Below are positions 30,919 to 43,986 of a stretch of DNA of 64,000 nt, one piece after another. Made by a program: the position numbers and the translations under genes. The stretch's first letter is position 1. Every line of letters starts with the position of its first letter. The stretch is from Pseudopithomyces maydicus. Its lineage: Eukaryota > Ascomycota > Dothideomycetes > Pleosporales > Didymosphaeriaceae. The notes beneath the pieces are model-generated. The model was not told where the DNA came from, searched no databases, and saw nothing but the letters and a program-made list of their open reading frames with translations. Where the stretch lies: NCBI GenBank assembly GCA_026873275.1, contig JANTUC010000007.1, forward strand, positions 124,001 to 188,000. The letters are read 5' to 3'.

Positions 30919-32299
30919 AGAAGGATGGCTCTACTGTCTTTGGGCATTTAGATGTTCTCGATGTGATCTGGTCAGGCCGATTTCGAAGTTACATAGAGTG
31001 GTGACTGGTCGATAAGGTTATATCGCATGAGTTCTCTAGACGAATTTCACTGAGAAAGCTTAGTTCGCCCTTAATTCTTGCAACATAGAACACTTTTACT
31101 CAATAGTTCCCTTTTTTTAACAGTTTCATAATTCAACACTAAAAGCTAGGTATACTTGAAATTAATAACTGGTTAAGTACCATTTTACCTAGTGGGCCAC
31201 TCTGCTGCTACTTTTTATTATTAAAACAAAACATTCAGTAACATTAAGGCTAAGATACACCTTTTTCCTACGGCAGTTTTTTCTTTTCGCTGTCTAGTGA
31301 GGAGACACTTTTTTCTGAATATTTCTTACGCCGTCGTTGTTATGTTGACTCGACACCTTTTCACCAATTTATAAAATAAAGGCTAAGAGTTCTGTAAGCT
31401 TAAGATGCAAAAATCCTCATCAAGATTTAAACACTAGATTTAAGAATCCTAGAATAGGTGTTGTATGCGTACATATGCAAATACCTACGTACATATGTAG
31501 TAGGTGGATTACATGCACCTACATATTATTCACTAACCGAGTAACCTAGGGTCCAGGATGCGGAAGTATTTCTTCAACTAGAAGCTCATAACAATATACA
31601 GCTAGTGACACTGGCGTCAAGCTAGCTCCACGTCTTTGTGCGGATATAGGCAAAAAGCGGCAGTATTGCTGACGACCTGGTGGGGGCAGCCCGGGCGGTA
31701 GACAGGTCCCACATAGCCTTATCTTACCTCGGCCCAGCTCTGTGAACCCCAACACGGCACCCCTCGGAGAGACCAGAGCAGTCTTACTTTTGGAGAAGCC
31801 GACCAGGCGTTTGGGCCGACCGACCCTTCAATGGGACGTGTAGTTCGCTCTTGGAATGAAGGCTCGGCATGCAACGCAACTGACAGCCGCCAGCCTTGGC
31901 AGTTCGCACCCCTCGCACTATGTACCACCAAGCTCTACATACAAACAACAACCTTTGTAAACTGCCATTCTGTATATGCGTATGATGCAAGCAGGCGAAA
32001 GCGCCCGCGCGGAGAAAGGCCCTTTTGCCCCCTCTAGTCGCATCCCTGGAGAAAAACACGAGTGCCGACGCCCTCATGTCGGCTCCATGACGTAACGATT
32101 TTAGGCGTAGCTTTGAAATCGCGACATGAAGGTGCCCCTCCTTATAGATGGCCCAGCGCCCCGCCACATTTTTGCGACTGTCAAATTTCAATTGAGCCGG
32201 AAAGGAAATCCCCGTTTCCTTTGCAACGGATATTCGTCGACGTACATACTTACCACGTTCGAGATATACACACGTACACGTTCGTAACTAGCTGCAATC
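30919..32299. other. Intergenic region with an AT-to-GC boundary
   Basis: 30.9-31.55 kb is strongly AT-rich with poly-T tracts and a small hairpin motif (GTAGGTG..CACCTAC near 31500-31525). From about 31.55 kb it becomes GC-rich and leads into the aldo-keto reductase promoter. No gene supported. Confidence 0.55.
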
Positions 32300-33478
32300 A
32301 TGCCGGCCGTTGAGAGCAAGTTCGATCCCAAGGAGATGCAGTTCCGCCATTTGGGCCCTGCGGGATTGAAGGTCTCGGTGTTCTCTTTGGGAGGGTGGCT
32401 TACGTACGGTGGGACGCAGAAGGGTAACATTGTCAAGGAGTGCATGGAGACTGCTTGGGGGTATGGTGTCAACTTCTTTGATACCGCTGAGGTGTATGCC
32501 AAGGGCGAGTGCGAGGTGGAGATGGGCAACGCGTTCAAGGAGCTGAACTGGCCGCGTGACGAGTACGTCCTGTCGACCAAGGTAAGTCGGAAAAGCAGTC
32601 AGCTGTGGCCGGTCGTATGCATGGTTACTGATCACCGTAGGTCTTCTTCGGAACCGGACGCCAGGAGCCCAACACCCGCGGTCTGAGCAAGAAGCACATC
32701 GTCGAGGGCCTCAAGAGCTCGCTCAAGCGCCTGCAGCACGACTACGTCGACGTCGTGTTCGCCCACCGCGACGACCCCGAGGTGTCGATGAAGGAGATTG
32801 TCGAGGGCTTCACACAGGTCATCCGCGAGATGAACCTCGCCTACTACTGGGGCACCTCCGAGTGGTCCGCCGCACGCATCCAGGAGGCTCACGAGGTCGC
32901 CGAGAAGTACAACCTGATCGCGCCCGTCGTCGAGCAGCCGCAGTACAACGCGTTCCACCGCGAGCGCTTCGAGAAGGAGTACGCGCCCCTGTTCCAGAAC
33001 TACAAGATGGGCACCACCATCTGGTCGCCGCTGGACTCGGGTATCCTTACTGGCAAGTACGACAAGGGCATTCCGGAGGACTCGCGGTTCGCCACCAACC
33101 CGGACTTTTTCAAGAACACGATTGAGAAGCTCAAGTCGGAGGAGGGCCAGGCCAAGCTGGAGAAGGTGAGGAAGCTGGGCAAGATCGCCGAGAAGCTCGG
33201 CGGGAACACCGCACAGCTTGCCCTCGCGTGGGCTGCGAAGAAGTAAGTTCGTCCCAGATCGGAAGTGCGAGACTCGCATGTAGCAGCGATGGTGTGTATT
33301 ATCTATGCTTGAACGGTACTAACGGATGCATAGCCCGAACGTCAGCACAGTCATTCTCGGAGCGTCGAAGCCCGAGCAGGTGCACGACAACTGCAAAGCT
33401 ATCCAGATACTGGGCAAGCTGACCGACGAGGTGTACCAGGAGATTGAGGATATCCTCCAGAACAAGCCTAAGGCGTGA
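32300..33478 (+). CDS. Aldo-keto reductase, potassium-channel beta-subunit type
   Basis: NAD(P)H-dependent oxidoreductase with a TIM-barrel fold. Exons are 32300-32581, 32641-33242 and 33334-33478; the two introns (59 and 91 bases) are GT..AG and give 342 residues, normal for the family. The catalytic tetrad is visible: Asp61 and Tyr66 in FFDTAEVYAKGE, Lys94 at the end of exon 1 (YVLSTK) and His136 in VVFAHRDDP. YYWGTSEWS and TTIWSPLDSGILTGKY match the Kv-beta-like subfamily (AKR6 or its fungal relatives), and VILGASKPEQVHDN is the C-terminal cofactor-phosphate binding region. The start MPAVESKFDPKEMQFRHLG is typical. Substrate cannot be deduced; cytosolic detoxification of aldehydes is a common role. 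Confidence 0.92.
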
Positions 33479-35695
33479 TCATGTGAGATGGTGTGTAACG
33501 ACGAGCCGCGTCAGGGGGCTGTGTTCACCGTATGAGCGAGCCTGGACCGAGCGGGGTAGATAAAACGCACACGCGAGCATACCAATAGAGAATACCCAAC
33601 TACGGTTGCAATTGTTTTCCCTCTCCACTTTTTCCAGGCCTCGAGCTGGAGGCCCGGACGAAGGCGAATCAAGTGACGTTTGCGTTCCAAATCATCGGAG
33701 GCCGGTGTTTCCAGCACGGCGAGTGACAGCATCCCACGCGCAGGGGGAGACACCGTCGTCTCGCAGTGTGCATACATACAGTATCTAGTGAATGTTCAGC
33801 CTCGAGGTGAAGTGAATTGCCTATATGCAAGGCCGCTGCGATTCGCTGCCCCCGCACTTTCCAGGGCGGCAGAGCCACGAGGAAGACGGGAGCAGGAACC
33901 CGTGGTCTGGGCGCTGCGTGTCGGCAGATTGATGAAGCGGAGAGACAAGCATCGCGCTCAAGACGCGATACGACTTGGTGTAGCCGTGGAGATGCAAGAG
34001 GAAGGCCGGGAGCTGGACCGTGGGTGGCTTCGGTGATCTTCGCAAGGGCGAGCAGGCACAAGCCAATGGGCGGGCGTGGGTGCGGTGTGATGGTGGAAGC
34101 AACTCAGCCCTGGAGGCAGACGGACGAACGATACAAAAGCCCACGTATCTGCCGTGTCGAACAGGCCCATCCCATCTTCGCTGCACTGTGTTGGGCCGGG
34201 CTCTGCAGTACCACCTGTCAGTCACCCATCATTCACTCTTCGCTCACCCATCCACCCATCCACCACCCGCCATCCGACGCGCACCAGAGTCACCACCACA
34301 GCTGGACAGGCAGCCCAGCCCAGCCCATCCCACGCTCCCGACGCCCCGCACCGCAGCCAGCGCGGGCCCAGCCGTTAGAGCCGCCAGCGCACGCCAGCTC
34401 TCTACGCCATCGGGGGCCCAGCGCCGGTCTACCGTACTCGGAGCACACCAGAGCATCGACTAGCTCGACCAAAAGCAACATTCCAAATCTTTGGCCAGGG
34501 CTGTGCACACGCTGACCAGCGCCGCTCCCCGACCATCTCCACGCGAACGGAGGCACTGCCGTAGCCACTGGTCCAGTGGCCCCTCGACCGGCGCTTAACC
34601 ACTGCAGCTAGGCGTGTGAAGGCACCTGTCGTGGTTCCTCCCTTCGCTGAACTCTGGCCTCGATCTGCGACGCGAGAAGCACCACCCTGTGTCTCAATTG
34701 AACCCTCCGCCACAAGCGCGCCGTGGCTCCCACCGCCGCCAAGCTTCCCGGCACCCATCCACCTCCCTCGACGCCGCCCGATTATTGATCAAAAGGAACC
34801 TCTTCTTGCTTTTCCCCAGCCGGCGCCCTGGGAATACATACATCATACCTGCGTAGGCTGCGGCCCTCATCCATTGGCCCGGGACTGACTGACTTGCTCG
34901 CCCTGTAGGTCGCGGTGAATAAATAGCACGGCTGCGTCCTTCCTGGCGAGTTACCACCACCGCAAGTTGCATCCAACCGCATACATACTTCCATACTTGG
35001 GTGTGCCCTCTGACTCCAGACTGCTCGACACGGTGCCGTCGATCAATGCACTCACGATAGCATGGCCACCCTGTCGCCAGACTCCTCAACGGGGGACGCA
35101 AAGTTTCCGAATGGCTCCAGTGAGTGCATACTTCTCTTGGCATCCCACCCGCAGCGCCTGAACTGTCTTGCGTTCGAAGTCGTAAATGTTTCGTCTTTTT
35201 CTCTGCTACACTTTGTCGTCTACCCCGTGTTTGTCGCGCCCCGGTTTGCACGCCTCGCATTGGTCGCCGGCGAGGCCCTCGTTTCCACGCCTTGCCACGG
35301 CTCTAAAAACACACTGCGGAGACGCCGCGAGTCGCGTGCTCGAGGCATCGCCCGGGCCGTTGCAATGCTATATCGCCTGTGCTACAGCCACGGCACGCTG
35401 CCCTACCGAACGTTGCTGCCATCGCATTGACAGCTGCGGGCTCCCCCACCGTTTCCATGGCCGCGCCAGGACTGGATGCTGGATGCCAACAGCCTACAAC
35501 TCATACATATACAAGCCCGTGCAACCCTCAGACCATGTAGCTGGCCTCGCACACACACATTTATACCCATAACACCTATTATTCCCTTGTCGTAATATTC
35601 CTCGTACAAGCATTTTCCCCCTACAATATTTTTAATTTCTTCTTCCTCTTCCCTATTTCCTTCTGTTCCCCCGGCACATCACATCACATCACAGC
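33479..35695. other. 2.2-kb GC-rich region upstream of the bZIP gene
   Basis: No convincing gene on either strand; open frames here are low-complexity (His, Pro, Arg rich). The segment 34.2-34.4 kb is rich in CCCATCC and CAGCCC words. The length suggests a large promoter and leader for the bZIP gene, typical of regulated fungal transcription factors. Confidence 0.5.
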
Positions 35696-37363
35696 ATGTC
35701 GCATAATCGTTACTTGTCCTGGGGATCAGATGTGCTGACCATGGCGCCCGCGTACCCTCCTGCCGGCGCGCCCGTCGACTACCCTTCGCCTGTCTCCCGG
35801 AGGGCCTCGGTGTGTTTCTCCGAGGCGCCGGGCAGTCGGAGGGGCAGCGCGGCGGGATTCGTGTCCGACATGGAGAGTCAGGGCCATTGGCAATCAATAG
35901 GCAGTAATTCAGAGTCGAAGAGTCCGCTGTCCAACTTTCCGTTTTTCAAGAACTTGACCGAGAAGAAGACCACACGAGGTAAGCTTTTCTTGGCGATTTG
36001 GAGAACAGGGGGCAAGAGGCTGATATTTGATATACAGATGGACAACCAGCAAAGAGAAGAGGGCCCAAGCCCGATAGCAAGCCGGCGATGACACGCCGGC
36101 AGGAGCTTAACAGACAGGCGCAAAGGTAATAATACTACCAGCAACGGTCGACAATTGCATATTCTAACCGCTCCAAGGACCCACCGTGAGCGCAAAGAGA
36201 TGTACATCAAAGCCCTGGAGCAAGAGGTCCTCCGGCTCAAAGACAACTTCACCAGCGTGTCCAAAGAGCGCGATGCCTTCGCCGACGAAAACCGCCGGCT
36301 GAAAGAGCTGCTCATGGCGCACGGCATCGCCTTCGACACCATCGCGGTCGCCAGCGGACCCTCGGCAATGAACAGCTCGTACGGCGCCAGCTCCGCCGGC
36401 AGCGTGTCCGGGTACAACACCGGCTCCAACTCGACGGGATACACCTCGCCGCCTACCATGAGCCACGGCCACGGCCACGCCCACCACGGATCTCTCTCCC
36501 AGGGCGACATGAACATGCCCCTCCAGCAGCAGCAAGCGCCCCAGATGAACAGCGGTCTAGATTACGATCAGATCGGCATAGACTTCGTGTTAACGTACGA
36601 GCACATCCGCACGCCCTATCTCTCTCCTCCACCTCTCCAATAAATACCCCTCTCATTATCTAAAATCTCCACCATCCATCTACATCTCAATCCCTCCTAT
36701 ATTTCCATCTATCTATCTATCTATCTATCTATCCATCTACTTTTTCTCTCCCCACCGTACGTCATCTCCCCCTCCCCACCGTCCCATCTAACGCCTCTCT
36801 CCCCGCAGTCTCGAACGCCCCTGCATGGACCACATGCAATACCTGATGGTGCGCGCGTACGACGCCGAGGAGCAGATCTCCGGGCACGCGCTCATGGCGT
36901 CGTGCACGCCGGACAGCCACATCGCGACCGCCCGCGACGAGGTGTACCCGAACCAGATGCCGGACCTCTCCATGCCGGACCTGATGAAGCTGCTGGATCT
37001 GAGCAACCGGCTGCCGCTGGACGGGGAGATCACGCCCATCATGGCGTGGGTGATGGTGCTGAGGGATGAGAGGGTGGCGGAGCTGAGCCGGGAGGATATT
37101 GGGGGGGTGAAGGAGGAGTTGGTGGGGAAGGTGCGGTGCTATGGGTGAGTTTGGCCTTTTTTTCCATGTCTTTTTGTGCTCTGTTTTCTTTGATTTTGAG
37201 ATGGGGACGTGAAGTTGATGGTTGATATAGGTTCGGTGCTGTGCTCGAGGAGTTTGAGGTCCGGGATGCGCTGATGGCGGCGTATGCGAAGAAGGGCGGG
37301 AACGGGAACGGGAACGGGGTCGCTGTTCCGATGACTTACGACATGACCGCTGCTGGACCATGA
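35696..37363 (+). CDS. bZIP transcription factor
   Basis: Five exons (35696-35978, 36038-36125, 36178-36594, 36809-37144, 37231-37363) joined by GT..AG introns of 59, 52, 214 and 86 bases; 418 residues. The basic region, rebuilt across introns, contains KRRGPKPDSKP, then RRQELNRQAQRTHRERK with the N-x7-R signature (NRQAQRTHR). A leucine-type heptad region follows (ALEQEVLRLKDN..ENRRLKELL). A Ser/Gly/His/Gln-rich linker leads to a conserved C-terminal domain starting LERPCMDHMQYL, which recurs in this fungal bZIP family. A Gly-Asn repeat lies near the C-terminus. Intron 3 has a CTAT microsatellite (36708-36733). It should act in the nucleus. An alternative start lies at 35741 (MAPAYPP). Confidence 0.88.
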
Positions 37364-37864
37364 GTGCGATAATGTTTAGTTAGTTAGTTCTGCCTGCGTA
37401 ATAAGGATCAAGATTGCATAGTCTACACATGATGTTTCTCGAGGTCATGCAGGCGGCGTCGGCGCCGGGCCCGTGGCTGGTGTGTCGTCTGCGTCCCCCT
37501 CCCTGGCCCGGCTCCCTCTGATCCATGCAAAACAAGGGTCGTACCTTCCCCTCCCCTGCATGCACCTGCCCCGCACCACGCGAGTCCAGCCGCTTTCGCG
37601 CACTCCACCCCGTTGTCTCGCCCTGCCTCACCATCTGCCCGACTTCTACTCGCCCTCGCGACAAAAGTGCTTCGTGCCACGTTATCGATATCCTCGCTCG
37701 CTTGTGCAGTGCCCCGGCAACCTGCTCACCGCTCTTCTCGTCGCGTTTCCAAACGCCAGCACCCCGCTGCATACCTACATACCAGCATCTACTCACTCTC
37801 ACTCTGTGGTTGCATACGCCCCTACACACACGCATATACAAACATACGTACATAGTAACCAGCC
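37364..37864. other. Spacer and promoter between bZIP and thioredoxin-like genes
   Basis: About 500 bases. C-rich leader-like sequence precedes the ATG at 37865. No gene supported. Confidence 0.5.
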
Positions 37865-38313
37865 ATGGCCGAGCTCGCAGCCTACGACAATGACCCCACC
37901 CTCTACCTCTTCACCTCCCTGACAGCCGGCTCCTCGCACATCATCACGGCAACCTCGCGCATCGAGACGATCCTCAAAGCGAACAAGATTGCATTCAAGG
38001 GCGTGGACACGGCGACGGATGAGCTAGCGAAGAAGCTGTACCAGCGCCGGGCTCGCGGAAAGAAGCTCCCGCTGCTCGTCAAAGAGGGCTACGTTATCGC
38101 GGTAAGTTGAATTGAGTCTATCACAGCATGCATGCGGTGTACACATGGCGGCAATCCCCCGCGCAAGACCTAAACTAAGTCCCCCAGGACCTCGACCAAG
38201 TCGAAGAGTGGAACGAGTACGACGAGCTGAAGGAAGCCCTCGGCGCGCCGTCAGCCCCCGCGCCCGCCGTAGCCGTTCCCCTCGCCGCGAGCAAGACTCC
38301 CGCCGCGGCCCCA

Positions 38314-38345
<32 letters not shown>

Positions 38346-38981
38346 AGCCCAGAAGGAAAACGTCCCCGCGCAGACCCCGGAGCAGAACCTCGCCATCCGC
38401 CAGCTCGGCGCACAAGCCGCCTCGGTGGCCGCGGCCAAGAAGAGCGTGCCGACCAAGATCTCGACGACGAACCCGCTGCTTGCGTCCAAGGTGAACTCGC
38501 CGGCTGCGAGCTCGGCGGATGGCGTGCTCAGCCCGAAGAGCATTCCGTTGCCGGGGACGCCGAGGGAGATTGCGGAGGGGGTGAGGAGCCCTGGGGTGAA
38601 GAGTCCGGGGTGAAGAGCCCGTTGAGCCCGACGACCGAGTTCCATGGGAGGAAGGTGGAGAGTCCCGGGGAGGAGGAGATTAAGTTGGTGGAGAAGCAGA
38701 CGGCGATTAAGGAGGAGAGTAGTGAGGATGAGGAGGAGGAGAGTAGTGAGGAGAGCAGTGAGGAAGGGGAGGACGAGGAAGATGAGGACGAGGACGATGA
38801 GGACGATGATGAAGATGATGACGACGAGGACGATGATGATGATGACGACGAAGACGATGAAGAAGATGCAGCGAAGAAGACACCCCAACCAGCCGCCAAC
38901 GAGGCCGACAAGAAAGAAGTAAAGACTCAAGAGCAGCCCGCAAAGGCAGCGGACAAGGCGGGGGTAAGTGTCGAAGACTAG
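37865..38981 (+). CDS. Thioredoxin-fold (SH3BGR/glutaredoxin-like) protein with acidic tail
   Basis: Exon 1 is 37865-38101, intron 38102-38187 (86 bases, GT..AG), exon 2 runs to 38981. Residues 1-95 look like an SH3BGR/glutaredoxin-type thioredoxin fold: YLFTSLTAGSSHI, then ILKANKIAFKGVDTA, then LPLLVKEGYVIA and DLDQVEEWNEYDEL. The usual CxxC is absent, as in SH3BGR proteins, so redox catalysis is unlikely. After an alanine run (about 38305-38340) comes a Ser/Pro linker. The frame slips at the G4 run 38607-38610; one added base leads into a tail of Ser/Glu then Asp/Glu (38700-38870) and a Lys/Ala-rich end. Corrected length is 343 residues. The acidic tail suggests chaperone-like or nucleic-acid-protein binding. 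No partner is known. Confidence 0.75.
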
Positions 38982-40237
38982 GTAGTGTTCTATTTGTTTC
39001 TGCGCTTGCGTTTGCGTTTACACGATATCTTTCTGGCACGGGAACGGGTTACATTGGTGGATGTGAGCGCATCGACTTTGCCATGTCGATGTCGACGTCG
39101 GCATCAAAGCTTTTGTGCTAGGCATGTTTTGCGGGAGCGGAATTGAATTAACACGAGGTGTAGCAGCAGTGTCAGGGCCAGCGTCAGAGTCAGCGTCAGA
39201 GCCAGGATCTCGGATGGTCTGCTTATCTCTGGGGTTGTTTTCCCATGGCAAGGCGGTGAATAAAGTATCAACAAAGAAGAAAGACGAAGTTCGAAGCTTT
39301 GACGTTGTGTTGAGCATGGTTCGGCTTGGAGATGTGTGCGTTTGCAAGCAAGTTGGGATCATTTTCTACGCGGGAGATGGGGTGTCTCTGTGCGGCGTTT
39401 GTCGTGTTTGACAGCCCCAGATGTTTCATAGTTTTGTGTTATCAAGTCGAGTATCTGGAGACGGGCCGACGGTCGGCGGCGAGCGGATATGGCGGTTTTG
39501 CGGATAATGCGGAGGAAGGGGTTGGAGATATGGGGAGGGCATCGGATCGAGTACTTGCACCCTTTGCGCCAGCAGATGTAATTTCATGGGAATCGGATGA
39601 ATGGAAGGGTGTGTTGAAGTTGTTCGCAGCACTGAGAAGTCTCGAATGGGACATTACAGCAATGCTCGTCACACCCCACACTTCACTACTGCCATTGCGG
39701 AGATGAACCCTGATTGGTCTAATGCAGCGATCTGTTTCTACGATGAAGGTACGGTGGTTTTCTCCAATAGTTTCAAGCAATTGAGTCCACAGCGCATTTT
39801 TATTCCTCTTGTCGGAAAACAATTCGTGTTCAGACAAACACGCCCGCCCTCGCAGCCGAAACGCCGCACACGCCGCTCCGCTCAGGGCAACCGTGTAGCG
39901 GCGATAGCCGACAGCTACCCCAGTGTGTGGGGTTCCCGAGGTCAGCACTGGAGCTATGAAAGGCACAGCTTTTCCGGCTGCCATCGGGTCTACAAACATT
40001 GCCGCTGGGCTTTCTCTCCTCTGCTCCCTCTGCAACTGTCCTCACACGCTGCAGCTGGGCCTGCTTCAATTGTTTGTCCACTCCGACAACCCAGCCTCCG
40101 CAATCGCTCCATCACCACTTATCATCCGCCGCTCCTATCCTCCACATTGTTGGCCGGCACTTGCCTGACCGCCTCCACATACACACATACCTACATACAC
40201 ACATACATACTTCCACACCGCACCACACCCCCGTACA
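38982..40237. other. Intergenic region upstream of the semialdehyde dehydrogenase
   Basis: No gene supported. The GTCAGAG/CAGCGTC words near 39173-39205 are imperfectly repeated. The last 200 bases are C-rich with CATACATACACA runs, as often seen in fungal leaders. Confidence 0.5.
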
Positions 40238-41864
40238 ATGGCATCCCGCCATACCACCCGCGCCCTCGCATCCCTCGCCAGAACAGCTCCCCGATTCACC
40301 CCCGTCCCGCAACCATGTCCTCCCCGCTCGCCACCAAAACAGCCATCCGCCGCCTCCACGCCACAGCATCGCACCTCCGCCCCGCCGCGGCCACGGCCTC
40401 CGCCCCCTCTCCCTCCTACCCAACCTCCCACGAGAAAATCGCCTCCCCGCCCAACACCCAGAACTTCCTCGACAACGCCCTCGTCGACTCGGCCGCCACG
40501 CAATGGATCGACCTGCACGACCCGGCCACCAACAACCTGGTGACGCGCGTGCCGCAGTCCACGGACGCCGAGCTGGTCGCTGCCGTCGACAGCGCGGAGA
40601 AGGCGTTCAAGACGTGGAGCCAGACGAGCTTGCTCGCAAGGCAGCAGATCATGTTCAAGTATGTGCAGCTGATACGCGAGAATTGGGATCGGCTGGCTGC
40701 GAGCATTACGCTGGAGCAGGGGAAGACGTTTGCGGATGCGAGGGGGATGTCCTGAGGGGGTTGCAGGTGGCGGAGACGGCGTGCGGGATTACGACGCAGA
40801 TGACGGGCGAGGTGCTGGAGGTGGCGAAGGATATGGAGACGAGGAGTTATAGGGAGCCGCTTGGGGTCGTGAGTGCGATTTGTCCGTTTAGTAAGTGGTT
40901 TTTTTCTTCTGGTGGATGGATGGATAGGAGGGAGGGGGCACGACGTTCACTTGAACACAGCACATCCATCCCCTGCTCTCGATTGACTCCTGAGATACAC
41001 ATGATGAACAGCACTAACCACCGCCCCAGACTTCCCCGCCATGATCCCCCTCTGGTGCATCCCCATCGCCACCATAACCGGCAACACCATCGTGGTTAAG
41101 CCCTCGGAGCGCGACCCGGGCGCCTGCATGATCCTGGCGACGCTCGCCGCCGAAGCGGGCTTCCCCCAGGCGTCATCAACATCGTGCACGGGTCGGCCAA
41201 AACCGTCGACTTCATCCTCGACGAGCCGCGCATCAAGGCCATCTCCTTCGTCGGCAGCAACAAGGCCGGCGAGTACATCTTCAGCCGGGGCTCCGCCAAC
41301 GGCAAGCGCGTGCAGGCCAACCTGGGCGCCAAGAACCACGCTGCGGTGCTGCCCGATTGCAACAAGAACCATGCGCTGAATGCGATTGCGGGGGCGGCGT
41401 TTGGGGCCGCGGGCCAGAGGTGCATGGCGTTGAGCACGGTGGTGATGGTCGGGGAGACGAAGGAGTGGGTGAGCGAGATTGCGGAGAGGGCCAAGGGGAT
41501 CAAGATGGATGGGGGTTTCGAGGAGGGCGCCGACTTGGGACCTGTGATCTCGCCGCAGTCGAAGAAGCGGATCGAGGACCTGATTGCCAGTGCGGAGGCG
41601 GAGGGCGCGACCATCCTGCTTGACGGACGGGGGCAGAAGCCTGAGAAGTATCCCAACGGGAACTGGGTGAGTTGATTTTCTCCCTCCTGCTTCCTTCCTT
41701 TCTCTCTGTTTCTGTTCGAATGCTAACCCCCCAGATCGGCCCCACCATCATCGCAAACGTAAAACCCCACATGCAGTGCTACCGCGAGGAGATCTTCGGC
41801 CCCGTCCTCGTCTGCCTCAACGTCGACACCATCGACGAGGCCATCGACCTCATCAACGCCAACG

Positions 41865-41896
<32 letters not shown>

Positions 41897-42232
41897 AGCG
41901 GGTCGACGGCTACGCGCTTCCAGAAGGAGGTCGAGGCTGGCCAGATTGGCATCAACGTGCCGATTCCCGTGCCGGTGAGTTCTCCTACGCGCCCTCCACC
42001 CCGTTTTCCTTACATTGGCGTTGCACATTGTATGTATACTAATGAGTTGTTATAGCTCCCCATGTTCTCCTTCACCGGAAACAAAAAGTCCATCGCCGGA
42101 GGAGGTGCGAGCACGTTCTATGGTAAGCCCGGGTTGCAGTTCTACACGCAGCAGAAGACGGTGACGAGCTTGTGGCGGTCCGAGGATGCGGTGGCGACCA
42201 AGGCGAGTGTGAATATGCCGACGCATAGCTAG
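40238..42232 (+). CDS. Methylmalonate-semialdehyde dehydrogenase (acylating), mitochondrial
   Basis: ALDH6-type enzyme converting methylmalonate or malonate semialdehyde to propionyl- or acetyl-CoA in valine and pyrimidine catabolism. Start 40238 (MASRHTTRALASLARTAPRF) is a mitochondrial presequence. Exons are 40238-40890, 41030-41666, 41735-41974 and 42056-42232, with introns of 139, 68 and 81 bases. Motifs include ITLEQGKTFADARGD, YREPLGVV, IVHGSAKTVDFILDEP, ISFVGSNKAGEYIF, the catalytic Cys in GAAGQRCMALS, CYREEIFGPVLV and GINVPIPVPLPMFSFTGNKK. The frame slips at C4 about 40322-40325, G5 40742-40746 and C5 41163-41167, each explained by one missing base; corrected, the protein is 569 residues. 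I take these as consensus errors in a functional gene. Confidence 0.92.
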
Positions 42233-43098
42233 AGTATGTGCTGAGGGAAACAAAAGAAGGGAGTTGGGGGTGAGAATAAGACGGGGATGAGATTAGGTGG
42301 TGGATGATGCATGTGTGGAAAGAATGAAAGAATGAAAGATAGAAAAAAAGAAAGAGAGAAAGATGTGTGTTCAATGTACATAATTCCACATTCACTTCAC
42401 TTCAGTTCGCATCACGACCATGGCGCTTCGTGCTTGATGATCCCGGCCCCGCCTGTAACTGTAACTGTAACTCCCCACGTGGCGTCTCCGTCTCCGTCAC
42501 TGGGCCTGAGCGGAAAGCTACCTACCTAATCACCAAGTATCCATGTCCATATCCATATCCCACCCATTCCCATCAGGAATCAAAGTACTCCCCGCCCTCT
42601 CCCACCATCTCCATCATACGCATACTTGGTGCCACCTCGCCACCAAACTCCGCACCTTCACAACCTTCACACGAACATATTTCCATATTATATATATATA
42701 CCATACCGAACGAACACGCCACACACACACATATGTACAAACCACCGCCACCCCGAAAACAGCACAGACTTAAAGAAGTACAAGTAGCAAAGCAAAGCAA
42801 ACGCAAAAGCAAAAGGAAAGAAAAAAAGAGGTAAACCACCCGCTGCACCGCGGATGCCCAGCAACAAAGGTCCCGCCATGTCAGGCGTGCAAAGTGTGAG
42901 TCTCAAAGCATGGGAGCGAAACAGAAACAAGCGAGACAAGCGGCTGGGGTGGAGTGGATGGGGGTTTGTTTGCGGCGGGGATGGGTATGTGCGTTTTCTC
43001 TGGATCTACATACATATGTATGTAGGTGTGTAGATTATATTCGTGATTTAGAGTTGGGGTTGGAATACTACGGAGATGGGTAGAGATAGAAAGGAAGA

Positions 43099-43182
43099 GA
43101 GGGAGGGGGAGATGGAGATGGAGAGGGAGGGGGAGATGAAGATGGAGAGGGAGGGGGAGATGGAGATGGAGAGGGAGAGGCA
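43099..43182 (+). repeat. 24-bp purine-rich minisatellite
   Basis: Units of GAGGGAGGGGGAGATGGAGA type begin at 43099, 43123, 43147 and 43171. The strand is almost pure purine and could form triplex or quadruplex structures. Confidence 0.85.
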
Positions 43183-43959
43183 GAGGAGGATCAATGTTCA
43201 GCAGGGATGTATGTAGTCGAGTCGCCGAGCCAAGCACGGCGAAAAAATATATGTATGCTGCTAGATAAAGATAAGCATCGCGAAGCATGCACTGTGTATT
43301 ATTGGAATTGCGCAGTGCACCTGGGCTGTTGTGGGACGTCGCGTGTGGTTTTGTGTATGGATGGATGGATGGATGATGGATGGGACGAGGTACGATGCCG
43401 TGTATATATTTCCCGATGATTATCTACATACGATGAAGCACAGCGTTGGCGTGTATATATTGAGTCTACACGTATATACGTACATACATATATACATACA
43501 TACATAGTCCATCTCTACGTGTAAACATATATGTATACATGTATGTATGCAAAAATGCACAATGCATGTCTACATACAGTACAACTCTGCATCTCGTATG
43601 TATATCCACCACCGCACAGTATGTATACCGTATGTACACCGTATATATGTATGTACGTACTACGATCGATCCCAGTCCAGCCCAGTCCCACCCGCAAGTG
43701 GGTCCGACCGTTAGTTTTCCCTCGCGGCTGTGTGAAACCGCAGATCGGCGATCGCCCGTGGATGCGTTATCGCCCGTGCCATGCACGCGTCAGTCTCGTC
43801 CACCTTTGCACCGCACCGCACCGCACGCACCGTCCGTCGGCACTCCAGCACACGCTCGCTCGCGCCGGCCAGATTTCACCGCGCGCATTTCACATAGTAG
43901 CTCCGCTGATGTCACGACGTGCATGGGTGAGCGGCGGCGCGGCGGACTTGCTTACTGTA

Positions 43960-43986
43960 GGGAGGGAGGGAGGGAGGGAGGGAGGA
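43960..43986 (+). repeat. (GGGA)n microsatellite
   Basis: About six GGGA units in a row; G-quadruplex potential on the plus strand. Confidence 0.85.

Noticed and set aside
31480..31530. Palindromic CTACGTACATATGTAG-type words as a mobile-element end
   Set aside because: Short and embedded in AT-rich sequence with many similar words; no partner copy found by eye.
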